This document shows positions 17,962 through 26,480 of a DNA stretch of 64,000 nt, piece by piece. How positions within the stretch are numbered: the stretch's first letter is position 1; each line of letters starts with the position of its first letter. The notes under the pieces were generated by a model. The model searched no databases and was not told the origin of the DNA. It was given only the letters and a program-made list of their open reading frames with translations. The translations under genes were made by a program, and so were the position numbers. Source of the DNA: Nevskia sp035651715 (lineage in GTDB: Bacteria; Pseudomonadota; Gammaproteobacteria; Nevskiales; Nevskiaceae); NCBI GenBank assembly GCA_035651715.1, contig DASRFD010000012.1, forward strand, positions 1-64,000, in the 5' to 3' direction.

Positions 17962-19520
17962 GCGGAATCTCCTACAGCGGGAGGGAAGGCGGCGGCGATG
18001 GCGATGCGCCGCTCCAGGAAGTCGAGCAGGTTGCGCCGCGCGGTCTCGCGCGGCGTGGCGTCACGCAGGGGATCGGGCGGCGGCAGCGCGGCGAGCCAGC
18101 GGCGGCGCAGCGCTGCGGCGTCGGCGTCGCTGAGCCAGGCCAGCGCGTGCGCCGGAATCTGGCGCAGCCAGTACAGGTTGGAATGCGGCGAGTGGTCCGG
18201 CGCATTCAGCGCGCGCTCGATGAACTCGCCCAGCGCGGCAGCCAGGTGCTGCGGGTAATGGGCGGCGGCGCGCTCGGCCAGCACCAGCTCGATCGCGCCG
18301 AAGCCGTGGCCGTCGGCCGGCAGTTTCGGCAGGGCGGCGGCCAGGGCCTCGTCGGCTGCGGCAGTGCCGACGGCGGCGATGCAGTGCCGCAGCGGCTCGG
18401 CCTGGGCGGTGGCGAGCAGGCCCGGCAGCAGCAGGCGCAGCGCGGCCTGGTCGCGGCACTGTACGGCGGCGCTCACCACCGCCTTGGCGGCGGTCTCGGC
18501 CCAGTCGCCTTCCTGCATCAGGCGCAGCAGGCCGGCGACATCGGTACCGAGCTGCGCCGCCAGGTCCGAGGGCGCGGCCCGGGCCAGGATCTCGCCCAGC
18601 CACCAGGCCCGCTCGCCGACGCCCTGCGGCGCCTTCGCCGCGATGCCGTCGCGCAGCCAGGACGGATCGTGCGCGGCCGGCGGCGTCACTTCCAGCGTCG
18701 CGCCGCCGAGCAGCTTGCGCTTGTACTTGAGGCAGGCCGCGGCACGCTGCACGGCGCGCGTGCGCAGCTGCGAGCCGGGAATCTGCAGCAGCAAGCGCTG
18801 CGCCGCGGCGCGCACGCCTTCGGCGCGGTCATCGAGCCGTGCTTCCAGCGGCGCTTCGTCGGCGGCCTGCGCCGGGCTGAAGCAGCCGAGCCAGCGCTCG
18901 CGCAGCTTCGCCGCGTCCGCCGGCCAGGATTGCTCCAGCCACTGCCAGGCCAGCGCGCGGTCGGAGCGCACCGCGGCGCGCAGCGCCGCCTCGCGCTGCT
19001 CCGGCGTGCCTTCCTGCCAGGCCGTAGCGTCCGGCGCCGCGGGTGCGAAGCCGAGCGCCGGCTTCCACGCCGGGTTGAGCGCGCAGAGCCAGGCGCCGCG
19101 CGCGTCGAGCACCGGCGCGACCTCGCGCACCAGCAGGGCATCCTTGCAGCTGCGCGCCAGCAGCTCCGGCAGCAATGCCGCCGGCGCGCGGTGGCCGCGC
19201 GCGGCGGCCAGCATCAGCCAGTAACGCAGCAGCGGCCGCGAGTCATCCGCCAGCAGCTGCGACAGCAGAGCGGCGGCGCCGGCGCTGCACGGCGGCAGCC
19301 GATCCGCCGCGGCGGGTGGCGGCGGCGCGGTCCCGGCGGGCACGCGGCGGCCGGCGCGATGCGCCAGGTCGAGCGCGGCGGCGAGGTGGAGCAGGCGCTG
19401 CTCCGGCCTTGTTTCCGGCAGTTCCAGGCCGGCGAGCTCGCCGGGCGGCTGCACCGCGGCCGGGTCCTGCCGCGCGGTGCCGACCACGGCCAGGCCGACG
19501 ATGTCTTCGAAGCGGCTCAT
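17958..19520 (-). CDS. DUF5691 family protein
   Basis: 520-residue protein starting MSRFEDIVGLAVVGTARQDP, the N-terminal signature of DUF5691. It is Ala/Leu/Arg-rich, predicted almost wholly helical, and probably a HEAT-like or armadillo-like repeat scaffold (my inference from composition). No catalytic motif was seen. The longer frame to 19724 is rejected because the ATG at 19520 overlaps the SWIM gene stop by 4 bp and matches the family N-terminus. It is the second gene of the five-gene operon. Confidence 0.85.
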   Translation of the reverse strand: MSRFEDIVGLAVVGTARQDPAAVQPPGELAGLELPETRPEQRLLHLAAALDLAHRAGRRVPAGTAPPPPAAADRLPPCSAGAAALLSQLLADDSRPLLRYWLMLAAARGHRAPAALLPELLARSCKDALLVREVAPVLDARGAWLCALNPAWKPALGFAPAAPDATAWQEGTPEQREAALRAAVRSDRALAWQWLEQSWPADAAKLRERWLGCFSPAQAADEAPLEARLDDRAEGVRAAAQRLLLQIPGSQLRTRAVQRAAACLKYKRKLLGGATLEVTPPAAHDPSWLRDGIAAKAPQGVGERAWWLGEILARAAPSDLAAQLGTDVAGLLRLMQEGDWAETAAKAVVSAAVQCRDQAALRLLLPGLLATAQAEPLRHCIAAVGTAAADEALAAALPKLPADGHGFGAIELVLAERAAAHYPQHLAAALGEFIERALNAPDHSPHSNLYWLRQIPAHALAWLSDADAAALRRRWLAALPPPDPLRDATPRETARRNLLDFLERRIAIAAAFPPAVGDSA

Positions 19521-20815
19521 GCGGCCCACGCTCCCGCTTCGCCCCAGGCGGCGAGCGGCAGCAGGTGCTCGCCATCCCATTCGCCGAACAAATCCAGCGG
19601 CTGGCCGCCGGACAGCGCCGCCAGGGTCCAGGCGCGGCCGAAGGCCGGGCTCAGCGGCAGGCTGCCGGCGGCGGTGAGCAGCGACCAGCCGCCCTCGCCC
19701 GGCGCGGGGACGCCGCGCAGGCACAGGGGGACCTGCTCCAGCCAGGGGCTGGCGGCGCAGGCTTCGGCATAGGCTTCCAGCGCCTGCTCGGCTGTTCCGC
19801 CAGCGGGCGGCTCGAACGCCACGAGCGGCTCGCGCTGCCTGAGCTGCGCGCGCTGCGGCCAGGACGCCGGGTGGTATTCCAGCTCACCGTCGAAGCTGCG
19901 CAGGGGCGGCAGGCTCAGGTCGAGCGGCCGGTTCAGGGGCGCGAAGGCCAGCACCAGGGCATAGGCGCCGCCGGCGCCGCGCAGCCAGGTGCGCTGCACC
20001 TGCAGACGGCCGTCGTCCTCGACGCGGCGGCCGAGGATGGTCCAGCGCTCGCGCCGGGTCTGGCCGGCGACGCCGGGCAGGTCCGGCATGCCGACGCGGG
20101 CCCGCACTTCGGCCTGCAGGTCCTGCGGCAGCCGCGGCAGGCGGCGGTAGGCCTGGAGCAGCAGGTGCAGGCGGCCCAGGCGCTGCAGCAGCCGGTCCTG
20201 CCAGCGGTCGCCGCCGTGGCAGGCGGCTGCGGCCTTCTCCACCAGCATCGCCAGGCCCGGCGCCTGGGCGTCGACCAGCCGCCTGGCCTGTTCGCTCCAC
20301 CAGGCCTGCGGCTGGGCGCGGGCATGGGCCAGGCCCTGGCGTACCACGTCGTCCAGCCACAGCCCCAGGCTTTCGACGCCGGATTCGATGCGCTGCTCAC
20401 GCTTTTCCGCGCGCTTCGCCGCGGCGGCGGGATCGGCTGGCGCGGTCTTCGGCTCGGCCGGGGCCTCGGCATTCTTTGCCGCCTTGTCCAGCCGCTTCTG
20501 GCGCCACTCGCCGGCCCAGGCCGGCGGCGCCTGGGCGGCAAACTGCGCCGGCTGTTGCGTGTACAGCAGCATCAGGCCGAGGCCGTGCTTGCAGGGAAAC
20601 TTGCGGCTGGGGCAGGTGCAGCTGAAGGCCAGCTCGCCGAGATCGATGGCGGTGCGGTACGGCGTCTTGCCGCTGCCCTGGTGCTCGCCCCACAGCAGCG
20701 CCTCGCCCTCGCGGCCCGCGTTCTGCCACTTGTGCGCCGACGACAGCTCGCGGCCCGCCTTCGCCGAAGACGGATCCGGTGCCAGGGCGATCACCTGTTC
20801 AGCGCTCAGCGACAA
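19517..20815 (-). CDS. SWIM zinc-finger protein, first gene of the MoxR/VWA operon
   Basis: 432-residue protein. A SWIM zinc finger is visible early (FSCTCPSRKFPCKHGLGLML, about residues 63-82), with the C-x-C...C-x-H ligands intact. SWIM domains bind nucleic acid or protein partners. An Ala/Lys/Glu-rich linker follows, then a mostly helical C-terminal region of unknown fold. The start MSLSAEQVIALAPD at 20815 is used. It heads the operon SWIM-DUF5691-MoxR-DUF5682-VWA, with 4-bp overlaps at three of four junctions. Confidence 0.88.
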   Translation of the reverse strand: MSLSAEQVIALAPDPSSAKAGRELSSAHKWQNAGREGEALLWGEHQGSGKTPYRTAIDLGELAFSCTCPSRKFPCKHGLGLMLLYTQQPAQFAAQAPPAWAGEWRQKRLDKAAKNAEAPAEPKTAPADPAAAAKRAEKREQRIESGVESLGLWLDDVVRQGLAHARAQPQAWWSEQARRLVDAQAPGLAMLVEKAAAACHGGDRWQDRLLQRLGRLHLLLQAYRRLPRLPQDLQAEVRARVGMPDLPGVAGQTRRERWTILGRRVEDDGRLQVQRTWLRGAGGAYALVLAFAPLNRPLDLSLPPLRSFDGELEYHPASWPQRAQLRQREPLVAFEPPAGGTAEQALEAYAEACAASPWLEQVPLCLRGVPAPGEGGWSLLTAAGSLPLSPAFGRAWTLAALSGGQPLDLFGEWDGEHLLPLAAWGEAGAWAA

Positions 20816-20957
20816 GCACGGCCTTTGCGCGGCCGCGGGGCCGGCGGTCTGATGATGGTTGAGTCCCTCCGCACTCTAGCCGCAGCCGCCCCGCCCGATC
20901 AATCGCGGATCATGACAGCCGCCGCCAACTGTGACGTACCGCCCATTCCGCTCCCGC

Positions 20958-21047
20958 TCACGGCACCAGCAAGTCCATCGCCACCAGCGGCGGCAGCAGG
21001 AACATCAGGGCGATGAAGAACGCGAACCACATGACTTCCTCGAGCAT
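20958..21047 (-). CDS. 29-residue small membrane protein
   Basis: A short frame starting MLEEVMWFAFFIALMFLLPP and ending VAMDLLVP, almost entirely one hydrophobic helix. GAGGAGG stands eight bases before the ATG at 21047, an excellent ribosome-binding site that supports translation. It lies alone in the gap between the SWIM operon promoter and the response regulator. It resembles the small single-helix inner-membrane proteins often missed by gene finders. The function is unknown. Confidence 0.5.
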   Translation of the reverse strand: MLEEVMWFAFFIALMFLLPPLVAMDLLVP

Positions 21048-21223
21048 GAGCGGCCTCCTCGGGCCGTGGAACCATGGCGGCAGTCTCCATCCCGCGCTTG
21101 CCGCCGCCTTGCCCGCTCCATGCAAGGCCGGAGGAACAGTGTGCAAATGCGGTGCAGGGCGGTTTTCCGGCCCGGCGGCCTGCTAATCTGCTGGCCATCA
21201 CGACAAGGCAGGCATTGGGGGCG

Positions 21224-21913
21224 ATGGACAAGATCCTGGTGGTGGACGACGACCCGCACATCCGCGAGGTGGTGTGCTTCGCCCTGCAGAAAGCCGGCTA
21301 TGCCACGGTCAGCGCCGAGAACGGCAAGCAGGCGCTGGACTGTTTCGGCCGCGAGAAGCCGGCCCTGGTGGTGCTGGACATCCTGATGCCGGAGCTGGAC
21401 GGCACCGAGGTCTGCCGCCGCCTGCGCGCCGCGCCGGCCAGCGCGCACGTGCCGATCCTGTTCGTATCGAGCAAGGACGACGAGGTCGACCGCATCGTCG
21501 GCCTGGAGCTGGGCGGCGACGACTACGTCGCCAAGCCGTTCTCGCCGCGCGAACTGGTGGCGCGGGTCAAGGCGATCCTGCGCCGCGCCGCGCACCGCCC
21601 GGGCCAGGCACCGCAAACCTTGAGCCACGGCCGCCTGCGCCTGGACCTGGACCGCTACGAGGCGCACTGGAACGAGCAACCGGTGGTGCTGACCCTGACC
21701 GAGTTCGGCATCCTGCGCACCCTGATGGAGCGTCCGGGCAAGGTGTGTAGCCGCGACCACCTGATGAACACCGCCTACGAGCTGCACAAGATCGTCAGCG
21801 ACCGCACCATCGACAGCCACGTGCGGCGCGTGCGCGCCAAGTTCGCCGCGCTCGGCGCCGATCCGGTGGAGACGCTGCATGGGGTGGGGTATCGGTTGGG
21901 GCCGTGCGAGTGA
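21224..21913 (+). CDS. OmpR-family response regulator (ChvI-like)
   Basis: 229-residue regulator. The receiver domain begins MDKILVVDDDPHIREVV, with the phospho-acceptor in LVVLDILMPELDG and Lys in DDYVAKPFSP. The winged-helix domain (about 135-227) ends RTIDSHVRRVRAKF and HGVGYRLG. The downstream sensor has the N-terminal architecture of ChvG-like kinases, which supports a ChvI-like label. The signal is not shown. A worn inverted repeat separates it from the kinase gene. Confidence 0.9.
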   Translation: MDKILVVDDDPHIREVVCFALQKAGYATVSAENGKQALDCFGREKPALVVLDILMPELDGTEVCRRLRAAPASAHVPILFVSSKDDEVDRIVGLELGGDDYVAKPFSPRELVARVKAILRRAAHRPGQAPQTLSHGRLRLDLDRYEAHWNEQPVVLTLTEFGILRTLMERPGKVCSRDHLMNTAYELHKIVSDRTIDSHVRRVRAKFAALGADPVETLHGVGYRLGPCE

Positions 21914-23747
21914 GCCGCGCAGACCGCGCCTGGAGCCGCCTCCGCAGGAGGCTGCCGGGCGCAAGCGAAGCGCATCAGTCGCGGGGCCCGGTCAATGCGC
22001 CTCGCTGCGTCCGGCAGCATCCTGCCCGGCGACTGCTTTCCGTCTGAGCCAGAAGCGGAATCGACCCATCGCTGCCTCAACCCCCTTCAGCGAATCACCC
22101 CGCAAAGGCGGAAGCGGGCTGTTCCGCCTGCGCCTGCGCACCATCCTGCTGCTGATCAACCTGGTGGTGCTGGCGCTGCCGCTGGGCAGCATTTTCGTGC
22201 TGCGCATCTACGAAAGCGCGCTGATCCGCCAGACCGAGTCCGAGCTGATCGCGCAGGGCGCGGTGCTGGCCGCGGCGTGGCAGACGCTGTACCAGCGCAA
22301 CTCGCGCCATGACGGCCGGCCCAATACCGGCGTTGCCGCGCTGGATTACGGCAACCCGGTGCTGTATCGCGCGCCGGCACGCGCCGAGAACGGGCCGTGG
22401 CGGCCGCGCAACGCGCAGCTCGACCTGGCGACGGACCGGGTGCGCCCGCCGGTGCCCGAACCGGTGGCGGCGGAGACCGAGGCCGATCCGCTGGCGCAGG
22501 CCCTGGGCCGCGAGCTGACGCCGGTGCTGCGCGGCGCGCAGCTCTACACCCTGGCCGGCATCCGCGTCGTCGACTACAACGGCGTGGTGGTGGCCACCAC
22601 CAGCGAGGACCTGGGGCAGTCGCTGCTCAACCGCGAGGAGGTGACGCGCGCGCTGCAGGGCGAGCCGGTGAGCCTGCTGCGCTGGCGCGGCAACGAGGCG
22701 CCCGGCCTGCTCGAGTCGATCAGCCGCGGCGCCCACGTCACGGTGCTGGTGGCGCAGCCGATCATCCGCGACAACCGCGTGCTCGGCGCGGTGGTGCTGG
22801 TGCGCACGCCGGCCAACATCAAGCAGGCGATCCTGGGCAAGCGCACCGCCCTGCTGCGCGCCGCCCTGGCGCTGCTGCTGCTGGTGCTGGCGCTGTCGTT
22901 GTTCACCTCGCTGACCATCAGCCGTCCGGTGCAGGCCCTGATCGAGCAGGCGCGCCGCGCCGCGCGCGGCGAGCGCGGCGCGGTGACGCCGCTGCAGCAC
23001 GCCGGCACGCGCGAGATCCACGAGCTGTCCGAGACCATCGCCGCGATGGCCTCGACCCTGGAAACGCGCTCGGCCTACATCCGCGACTTCGCCGCGCACG
23101 TCTCGCACGAGTTCAAGACGCCGCTGACCTCGATGCAGGGCGCGGTGGAGCTGCTGCGCGAGCACGGCGCCGGGATGTCCGGCGAGGAGCGCGAGCGCTT
23201 CCTCGGCATGGTCAGCGCCGACGCCGCTCGGCTGGAGCGGCTGGTGCGGCGCCTGCTGGAGCTGGCCCGCGCCGACGTGCTGCAGCCGCGCCGCGAGCAG
23301 GCGGTGCTGGCCGACGTGATCAACGCCGTGGCGACGCGCCAGCGCGAGCTGGGCCTGGCGGTGCAGGTCGACAACACCGCCTCCGGCGCACGCCTGGCGA
23401 TCGCCCCGGAAGTGCTGGACTCGATCCTCGGCACGCTCTGCGACAACGCGCGCCAGCACGCCGGCCAAGGCGCTCAGGTGACGATCCGCTGCCAGCGCGA
23501 CCCCGGCGGTGCGCCGCTGCTGCTGATCGACTTCAGCGACAACGGCCCCGGCATCTCGCCCGGCAACGCGGCGAAGATCTTCGAACCGTTTTTCACCACC
23601 GCGCGCGAGCGCGGCGGCACCGGCCTGGGCCTGTCGATCACGCGCTCGCTGCTGGCGGCGCACGGCGGCGGGATCGAGCTGCTGCCAGGGCAGAAGGGGG
23701 CGGCGTTCCGGCTGAGATTGCCGCTGGTGCTGGAGCCGGTGGTGTGA
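21879..23747 (+). CDS. Sensor histidine kinase, ChvG-like
   Basis: Kinase partner of the preceding regulator. The first membrane helix is TILLLINLVVLALPLGSIFV. The sensor region continues to GAVVLVRTPANIKQAI, where the second helix (LLRAALALLLLVLALSLF) begins, and a HAMP segment follows. The H box is DFAAHVSHEFKTPLTSMQGA, G1 is FSDNGPGISPG and G2 is ERGGTGLGLSITRS. The only canonical in-frame start before the membrane helix is the ATG at 21879, which overlaps the regulator gene and reads through a repeat hairpin. A CTG at 22044 (LSQKRNRPIAAS) is a more plausible real start. The 3' end is certain. Confidence 0.85.
   Translation: MGWGIGWGRASEPRRPRLEPPPQEAAGRKRSASVAGPGQCASLRPAASCPATAFRLSQKRNRPIAASTPFSESPRKGGSGLFRLRLRTILLLINLVVLALPLGSIFVLRIYESALIRQTESELIAQGAVLAAAWQTLYQRNSRHDGRPNTGVAALDYGNPVLYRAPARAENGPWRPRNAQLDLATDRVRPPVPEPVAAETEADPLAQALGRELTPVLRGAQLYTLAGIRVVDYNGVVVATTSEDLGQSLLNREEVTRALQGEPVSLLRWRGNEAPGLLESISRGAHVTVLVAQPIIRDNRVLGAVVLVRTPANIKQAILGKRTALLRAALALLLLVLALSLFTSLTISRPVQALIEQARRAARGERGAVTPLQHAGTREIHELSETIAAMASTLETRSAYIRDFAAHVSHEFKTPLTSMQGAVELLREHGAGMSGEERERFLGMVSADAARLERLVRRLLELARADVLQPRREQAVLADVINAVATRQRELGLAVQVDNTASGARLAIAPEVLDSILGTLCDNARQHAGQGAQVTIRCQRDPGGAPLLLIDFSDNGPGISPGNAAKIFEPFFTTARERGGTGLGLSITRSLLAAHGGGIELLPGQKGAAFRLRLPLVLEPVV
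21940..22026. repeat. Degenerate REP-like hairpin between regulator and kinase
   Basis: An imperfect inverted repeat. GCAGGAGGCTGCCGGGCGCA, continuing to AGCGAAGCGCATC, pairs with AATGCGCCTCGCTGCG and CCGGCAGCATCCTGC. It belongs to the same family as the hairpins at 13.3 and 24.0 kb. It lies inside the long open frame of the kinase gene, so that frame's first ATG would have to be translated through it. Confidence 0.6.
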
Positions 23748-23773
23748 AGGCCGGGGCAGTATGAGCTGGGCCT

Positions 23774-24023
23774 TTGATGCCTCTGGCCCGTGACGCTGAC
23801 CGTCAAATTTCCGGACGCGATCGCCCGCGGTCGTCGCCCCGGCGAAAGCCGGGGTGCAGAGCCCACGGCACCGCACTGAAATCCCTGGATTCCGGCTTTC
23901 GCCGGAACGACCATCACGAGATGATTGGAATTCCCTCGCCCGTAGATGTGCTGAGCGCAGCGAAGCGCATCGTTTACCGCGTGCGGCCCTTCGATCGATG
24001 CGCTTCGCTGCGCTCAGCACATC
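23774..24023. repeat. Intergenic repeats, including a 28-bp inverted repeat ending the HxlR gene
   Basis: Arms at 23945-23972 and 23996-24023 are exact reverse complements with a 23-base spacer, the same family as 13302-13390. The stop codon of the HxlR gene immediately follows the right arm. Upstream, GGCGAAAGCC and ATTCCGGCTTTCGCCGGAA are another common dispersed palindrome. No gene was seen in this gap. Confidence 0.75.
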
Positions 24024-24446
24024 CTACGACTGCTTCATCGCGGCCATGATCTCCTGCACCACGCCATCCCGATCCTCGGCGATGCGCCTGGCCATCTTCG
24101 CCGGCATGCGCGTCTGCGGGTCGTACTTGCCGCTCCAGCGGCTCAGCTCCAGCAGCGCCGGGATCAGGTCCGCCGCTTTCTGCGTCGGCTCGTAAATCAC
24201 GCTGCGGCGGTTGTCCGGGTCGGGGGCGCGGGTCACCATTTCCGCGGCCTCCAGGCGCTTGAGGCGTTGCGCCAGGATGTTGGAGGCGATGCCTTCCTCC
24301 GAGGCGAGGAAGTCGCTGAAACGCCGCTTGCGCTGGAACAGAAGGTCGCGCAGCACCAGCAGGGTCCACTTGTCGCCGAGGTAGTCGAGGGCGTAGGCGA
24401 TGGTGCAGCCGGAGCGCCGCGGGGGCAGGTCTTTCTTCACCGTCAC
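24024..24446 (-). CDS. HxlR-family transcriptional regulator
   Basis: 140-residue winged-helix regulator. SGCTIAYALDYLGDKWTLLV is the conserved HxlR N-terminus with its redox-type Cys, followed by FSDFLASEEGIASNILAQRL as the recognition region and a wing. It is divergent from the DUF1993 gene with a 99-bp gap containing a near-perfect 19-bp inverted repeat. It therefore most likely controls itself and that neighbour. The inducer is unknown. Confidence 0.9.
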   Translation of the reverse strand: MTVKKDLPPRRSGCTIAYALDYLGDKWTLLVLRDLLFQRKRRFSDFLASEEGIASNILAQRLKRLEAAEMVTRAPDPDNRRSVIYEPTQKAADLIPALLELSRWSGKYDPQTRMPAKMARRIAEDRDGVVQEIMAAMKQS

Positions 24447-24460
24447 AGCCTAGCCAGACC

Positions 24461-24508
24461 ACTTGCAAACCGCAATCGAAGGGTTACAATCGATTGCAAT
24501 TTGCAAGT
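24461..24508. promoter_or_regulatory. Candidate HxlR operator
   Basis: ACTTGCAAACCGCAATCGA (24461-24479) and TCGATTGCAATTTGCAAGT (24490-24508) form a dyad matching at 17 of 19 positions, with a 10-base centre. It lies midway between the divergent HxlR and DUF1993 genes, is AT-richer than its surroundings, and is a natural site for a dimeric winged-helix regulator. Confidence 0.7.
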
Positions 24509-24545
24509 AATAGCAGCCGCGGCATCCAATCCCCGGAGGAACCCC

Positions 24546-25052
24546 ATGAGCATTTCCATGTACCAGGCGTCCGTGCCTGTCTTCATCCGCTACCTCGGCA
24601 ACCTGCGCGCGATCCTGGAGAAAGCGGCGGCCCATGCCGAGGCGAAGAAGATCGATCCTGCCACGCTCGCCGGCAGCCGGCTGTATCCGGACATGCTGCC
24701 GCTGACCCGGCAGATCCAGCTGGCCTCGGACATGGCCAAGAGCGCGCCGTGCCGGCTGAGCGGCACCGAGCCGCCGAAGTTCGAGGACACCGAGACCAGC
24801 TTCCCGCAACTGCTGGAACGCATCGACAAGACGGTGGCGCACCTGAAGACCTTCAGCCCCGCGCAGGTCGACGGCTCGGAGGAGCGGCCGGTGACGGTCA
24901 ACACCGCGAAGGGACCGCTGACGGTGCCGGGGCTGCCCTACCTGACGCAGTTCCTGCTGCCGAACTTCCTGTTCCACGTCACCACCGCCTACGGCATCCT
25001 GCGGCACAGCGGGGTCGAGCTGGGCAAGGCGGACTATCTCGGCACGGCCTGA
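24546..25052 (+). CDS. DUF1993 domain protein
   Basis: 168-residue protein starting MSISMYQASVPVFIRYLGN, matching the DUF1993 family along its whole length. Further matching parts are ATLAGSRLYPDMLPLTRQIQ and PNFLFHVTTAYGILRHSGVELGK. The fold is a DinB-like four-helix bundle in related families, which is inference. No enzymatic role is known. GGAGGAACCCC precedes the ATG. It is probably controlled by the divergent HxlR regulator. Confidence 0.88.
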   Translation: MSISMYQASVPVFIRYLGNLRAILEKAAAHAEAKKIDPATLAGSRLYPDMLPLTRQIQLASDMAKSAPCRLSGTEPPKFEDTETSFPQLLERIDKTVAHLKTFSPAQVDGSEERPVTVNTAKGPLTVPGLPYLTQFLLPNFLFHVTTAYGILRHSGVELGKADYLGTA

Positions 25053-25100
25053 ACCGGCAGGCGCGGGAGCGCGAATGCGCCCCCGCGTTTTCAGGAGCAG

Positions 25101-25748
25101 TCAGGCGGCCGCGCGGAAGCTCAGGTTGATGCGCTCCCCGCCCAGCAGCGGATGCACCGCGGGCTTGAGCGGCAGCACGCCGTGGAAGCGCAGGCGCGAA
25201 GCGCCGCCCCACACCACCACGTCGCCGTGCTGCAGCGGAATGCGGCGCGGCGGGTCCTGCCGGCGCAGGCCGCCGAACTGGAACACCGCGGGGATGCCGA
25301 GCGAAACCGAGACGATGGGCGAGCGCAGGTCGCGCTCGTCGCGGTCCTGGTGCAGGGACAGCTTCGTTCCCGGCAGGTAGCGGTTGATCAGGCAGGCGTC
25401 CGGCACGAAGCCCTCGTAGCCGGCGCGCGCCGCGGCGGCCGTGGCCAGATGCAGCAGCGCCGGCGGCAGCGCGGGCCACGCCTGGCCGCTGTCGGGATCG
25501 TGCGCCACGTAGCGGTAGCCGCGGCGGTCGCTGATCCAGCCCTGCGTGCCGGCGTTGGTCATCGCCACCGACATGCGCAAGCCGCCGGGCGTGACCAGAT
25601 GGCGGAACGGCGCGGCGGCGAGGATTCCGCGCAACGCCGCCAGCAGGGGCTCGTCCTGCCCCGCCGCGAAGCCGCGCAGCAGCGCCGCGCCTTCCGCCAG
25701 CTTTTCATCGGCAGGCGGCGGCTCGGCGAACAGCGGCAGGGTATTCAC
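25101..25748 (-). CDS. alkB: DNA oxidative demethylase AlkB
   Basis: 215-residue Fe(II)/2-oxoglutarate dioxygenase that repairs 1-methyladenine and 3-methylcytosine. The iron ligands are in LSLHQDRDE (HxD) and RLRFHGVLP. The 2-oxoglutarate-binding Arg lies in RINLSFR near the C-terminus, and the nucleotide-recognition segment NRYLPGTKLSLHQDRDE is typical. It is last in a run of alkylation-repair genes (Ada metal-binding domain, Ogt-like methyltransferase, AlkB) on the same strand. An inverted-repeat element of about 130 bp separates it from the methyltransferase. Confidence 0.93.
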   Translation of the reverse strand: MNTLPLFAEPPPADEKLAEGAALLRGFAAGQDEPLLAALRGILAAAPFRHLVTPGGLRMSVAMTNAGTQGWISDRRGYRYVAHDPDSGQAWPALPPALLHLATAAAARAGYEGFVPDACLINRYLPGTKLSLHQDRDERDLRSPIVSVSLGIPAVFQFGGLRRQDPPRRIPLQHGDVVVWGGASRLRFHGVLPLKPAVHPLLGGERINLSFRAAA

Positions 25749-25770
25749 TCGGGCCTGTTCACGTTATATC

Positions 25771-25900
25771 GATCGCTGCGTTGCCCCCGGAAAGGGGTCT
25801 GTTTTCGCACATTGCCACCTTGCTCCCTCCTTGTGTACATCCAGTACACCGCCTCGGTCGCGCCTTGCACTGCGCCAGAACAGACCCCTTCGCTGCGATC
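25771..25900. repeat. Small inverted-repeat element between alkB and the methyltransferase
   Basis: GATCGCTGCG at the left and CGCTGCGATC at the right are near reverse complements. Inside them, AAGGGGTCTGTT (25792-25803) pairs exactly with AACAGACCCCTT (25879-25890). The centre holds GTGTACATCCAGTACAC. There is no coding frame. It looks like a MITE or REP-type insertion. Confidence 0.5.
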
Positions 25901-25919
25901 AAAATGGCGTGATCAGGCC

Positions 25920-26450
25920 CTAGCCGCTGGCCTGCAGGCTGAGGTGGAACGCGGCGGCCTGCTCGCGCTCCAGCAGCGCGCGCTTGCGGCGCAGGCCCCA
26001 GCGGTAGCCGGACAGGGAGCCGTCCTTCTTCAGCACGCGGTGGCAGGGCACCGCCACCGCCACCGGGTTGGCGGCGCAGGCCTGGCCCACTTCACGCGAC
26101 AGGCGCGGCGTGCCGAGGCTGGTGGCGATGGCGCCGTAATGCGTGGTCTCGCCGGGCGGGATCCTGCGCAGCGCGCGCCACACGCGCAGTTCGAACGCGG
26201 AACCGCGCAGGTCCAGCGGCAGGTCGATCATCTCCGCCGGCTGCTCGATCAACCGCCGCGCGGCGGCGAGCGTTTCGGCCAAGCCCGGGCAGTCGGCGGT
26301 GAAAGCGGCTTCAGGGAAGCGCAGCTCCAGCTCGGGCAGCAACGATTCGGCCGCGCCGAATTGCAGCGCCACCACCCCGTTTTCCGAAGCGGCGACGACG
26401 AAGGGGCCCAGGCTGCTGTCGCCCTGGGCATAGCGGATGGTTTCGGACAT
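25920..26450 (-). CDS. Methylated-DNA--[protein]-cysteine S-methyltransferase
   Basis: 176-residue suicide repair enzyme for O6-alkylguanine. The active-site Cys is in VAVPCHRVLKKDGSLSGYRW, and the preceding region GETTHYGAIATSLGTPRLSR is the winged-helix DNA-binding part. The ATG at 26450 follows CCGGAG at good spacing and is preferred to 26471. The neighbours are the Ada metal-binding fragment upstream and AlkB downstream. The pair looks like an Ada protein divided into separate genes. It could be called ogt, or ada C-terminal part. Confidence 0.9.
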   Translation of the reverse strand: MSETIRYAQGDSSLGPFVVAASENGVVALQFGAAESLLPELELRFPEAAFTADCPGLAETLAAARRLIEQPAEMIDLPLDLRGSAFELRVWRALRRIPPGETTHYGAIATSLGTPRLSREVGQACAANPVAVAVPCHRVLKKDGSLSGYRWGLRRKRALLEREQAAAFHLSLQASG

Positions 26451-26480
26451 GTCTGACTCCGGTTGCGACATGCCGGCAGC

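Noticed and set aside
21995..22312. An alternative ATG-started frame as the N-terminus of the ChvG-like kinase
   Set aside because: It is in a different frame and encodes no membrane helix or sensor-like sequence.
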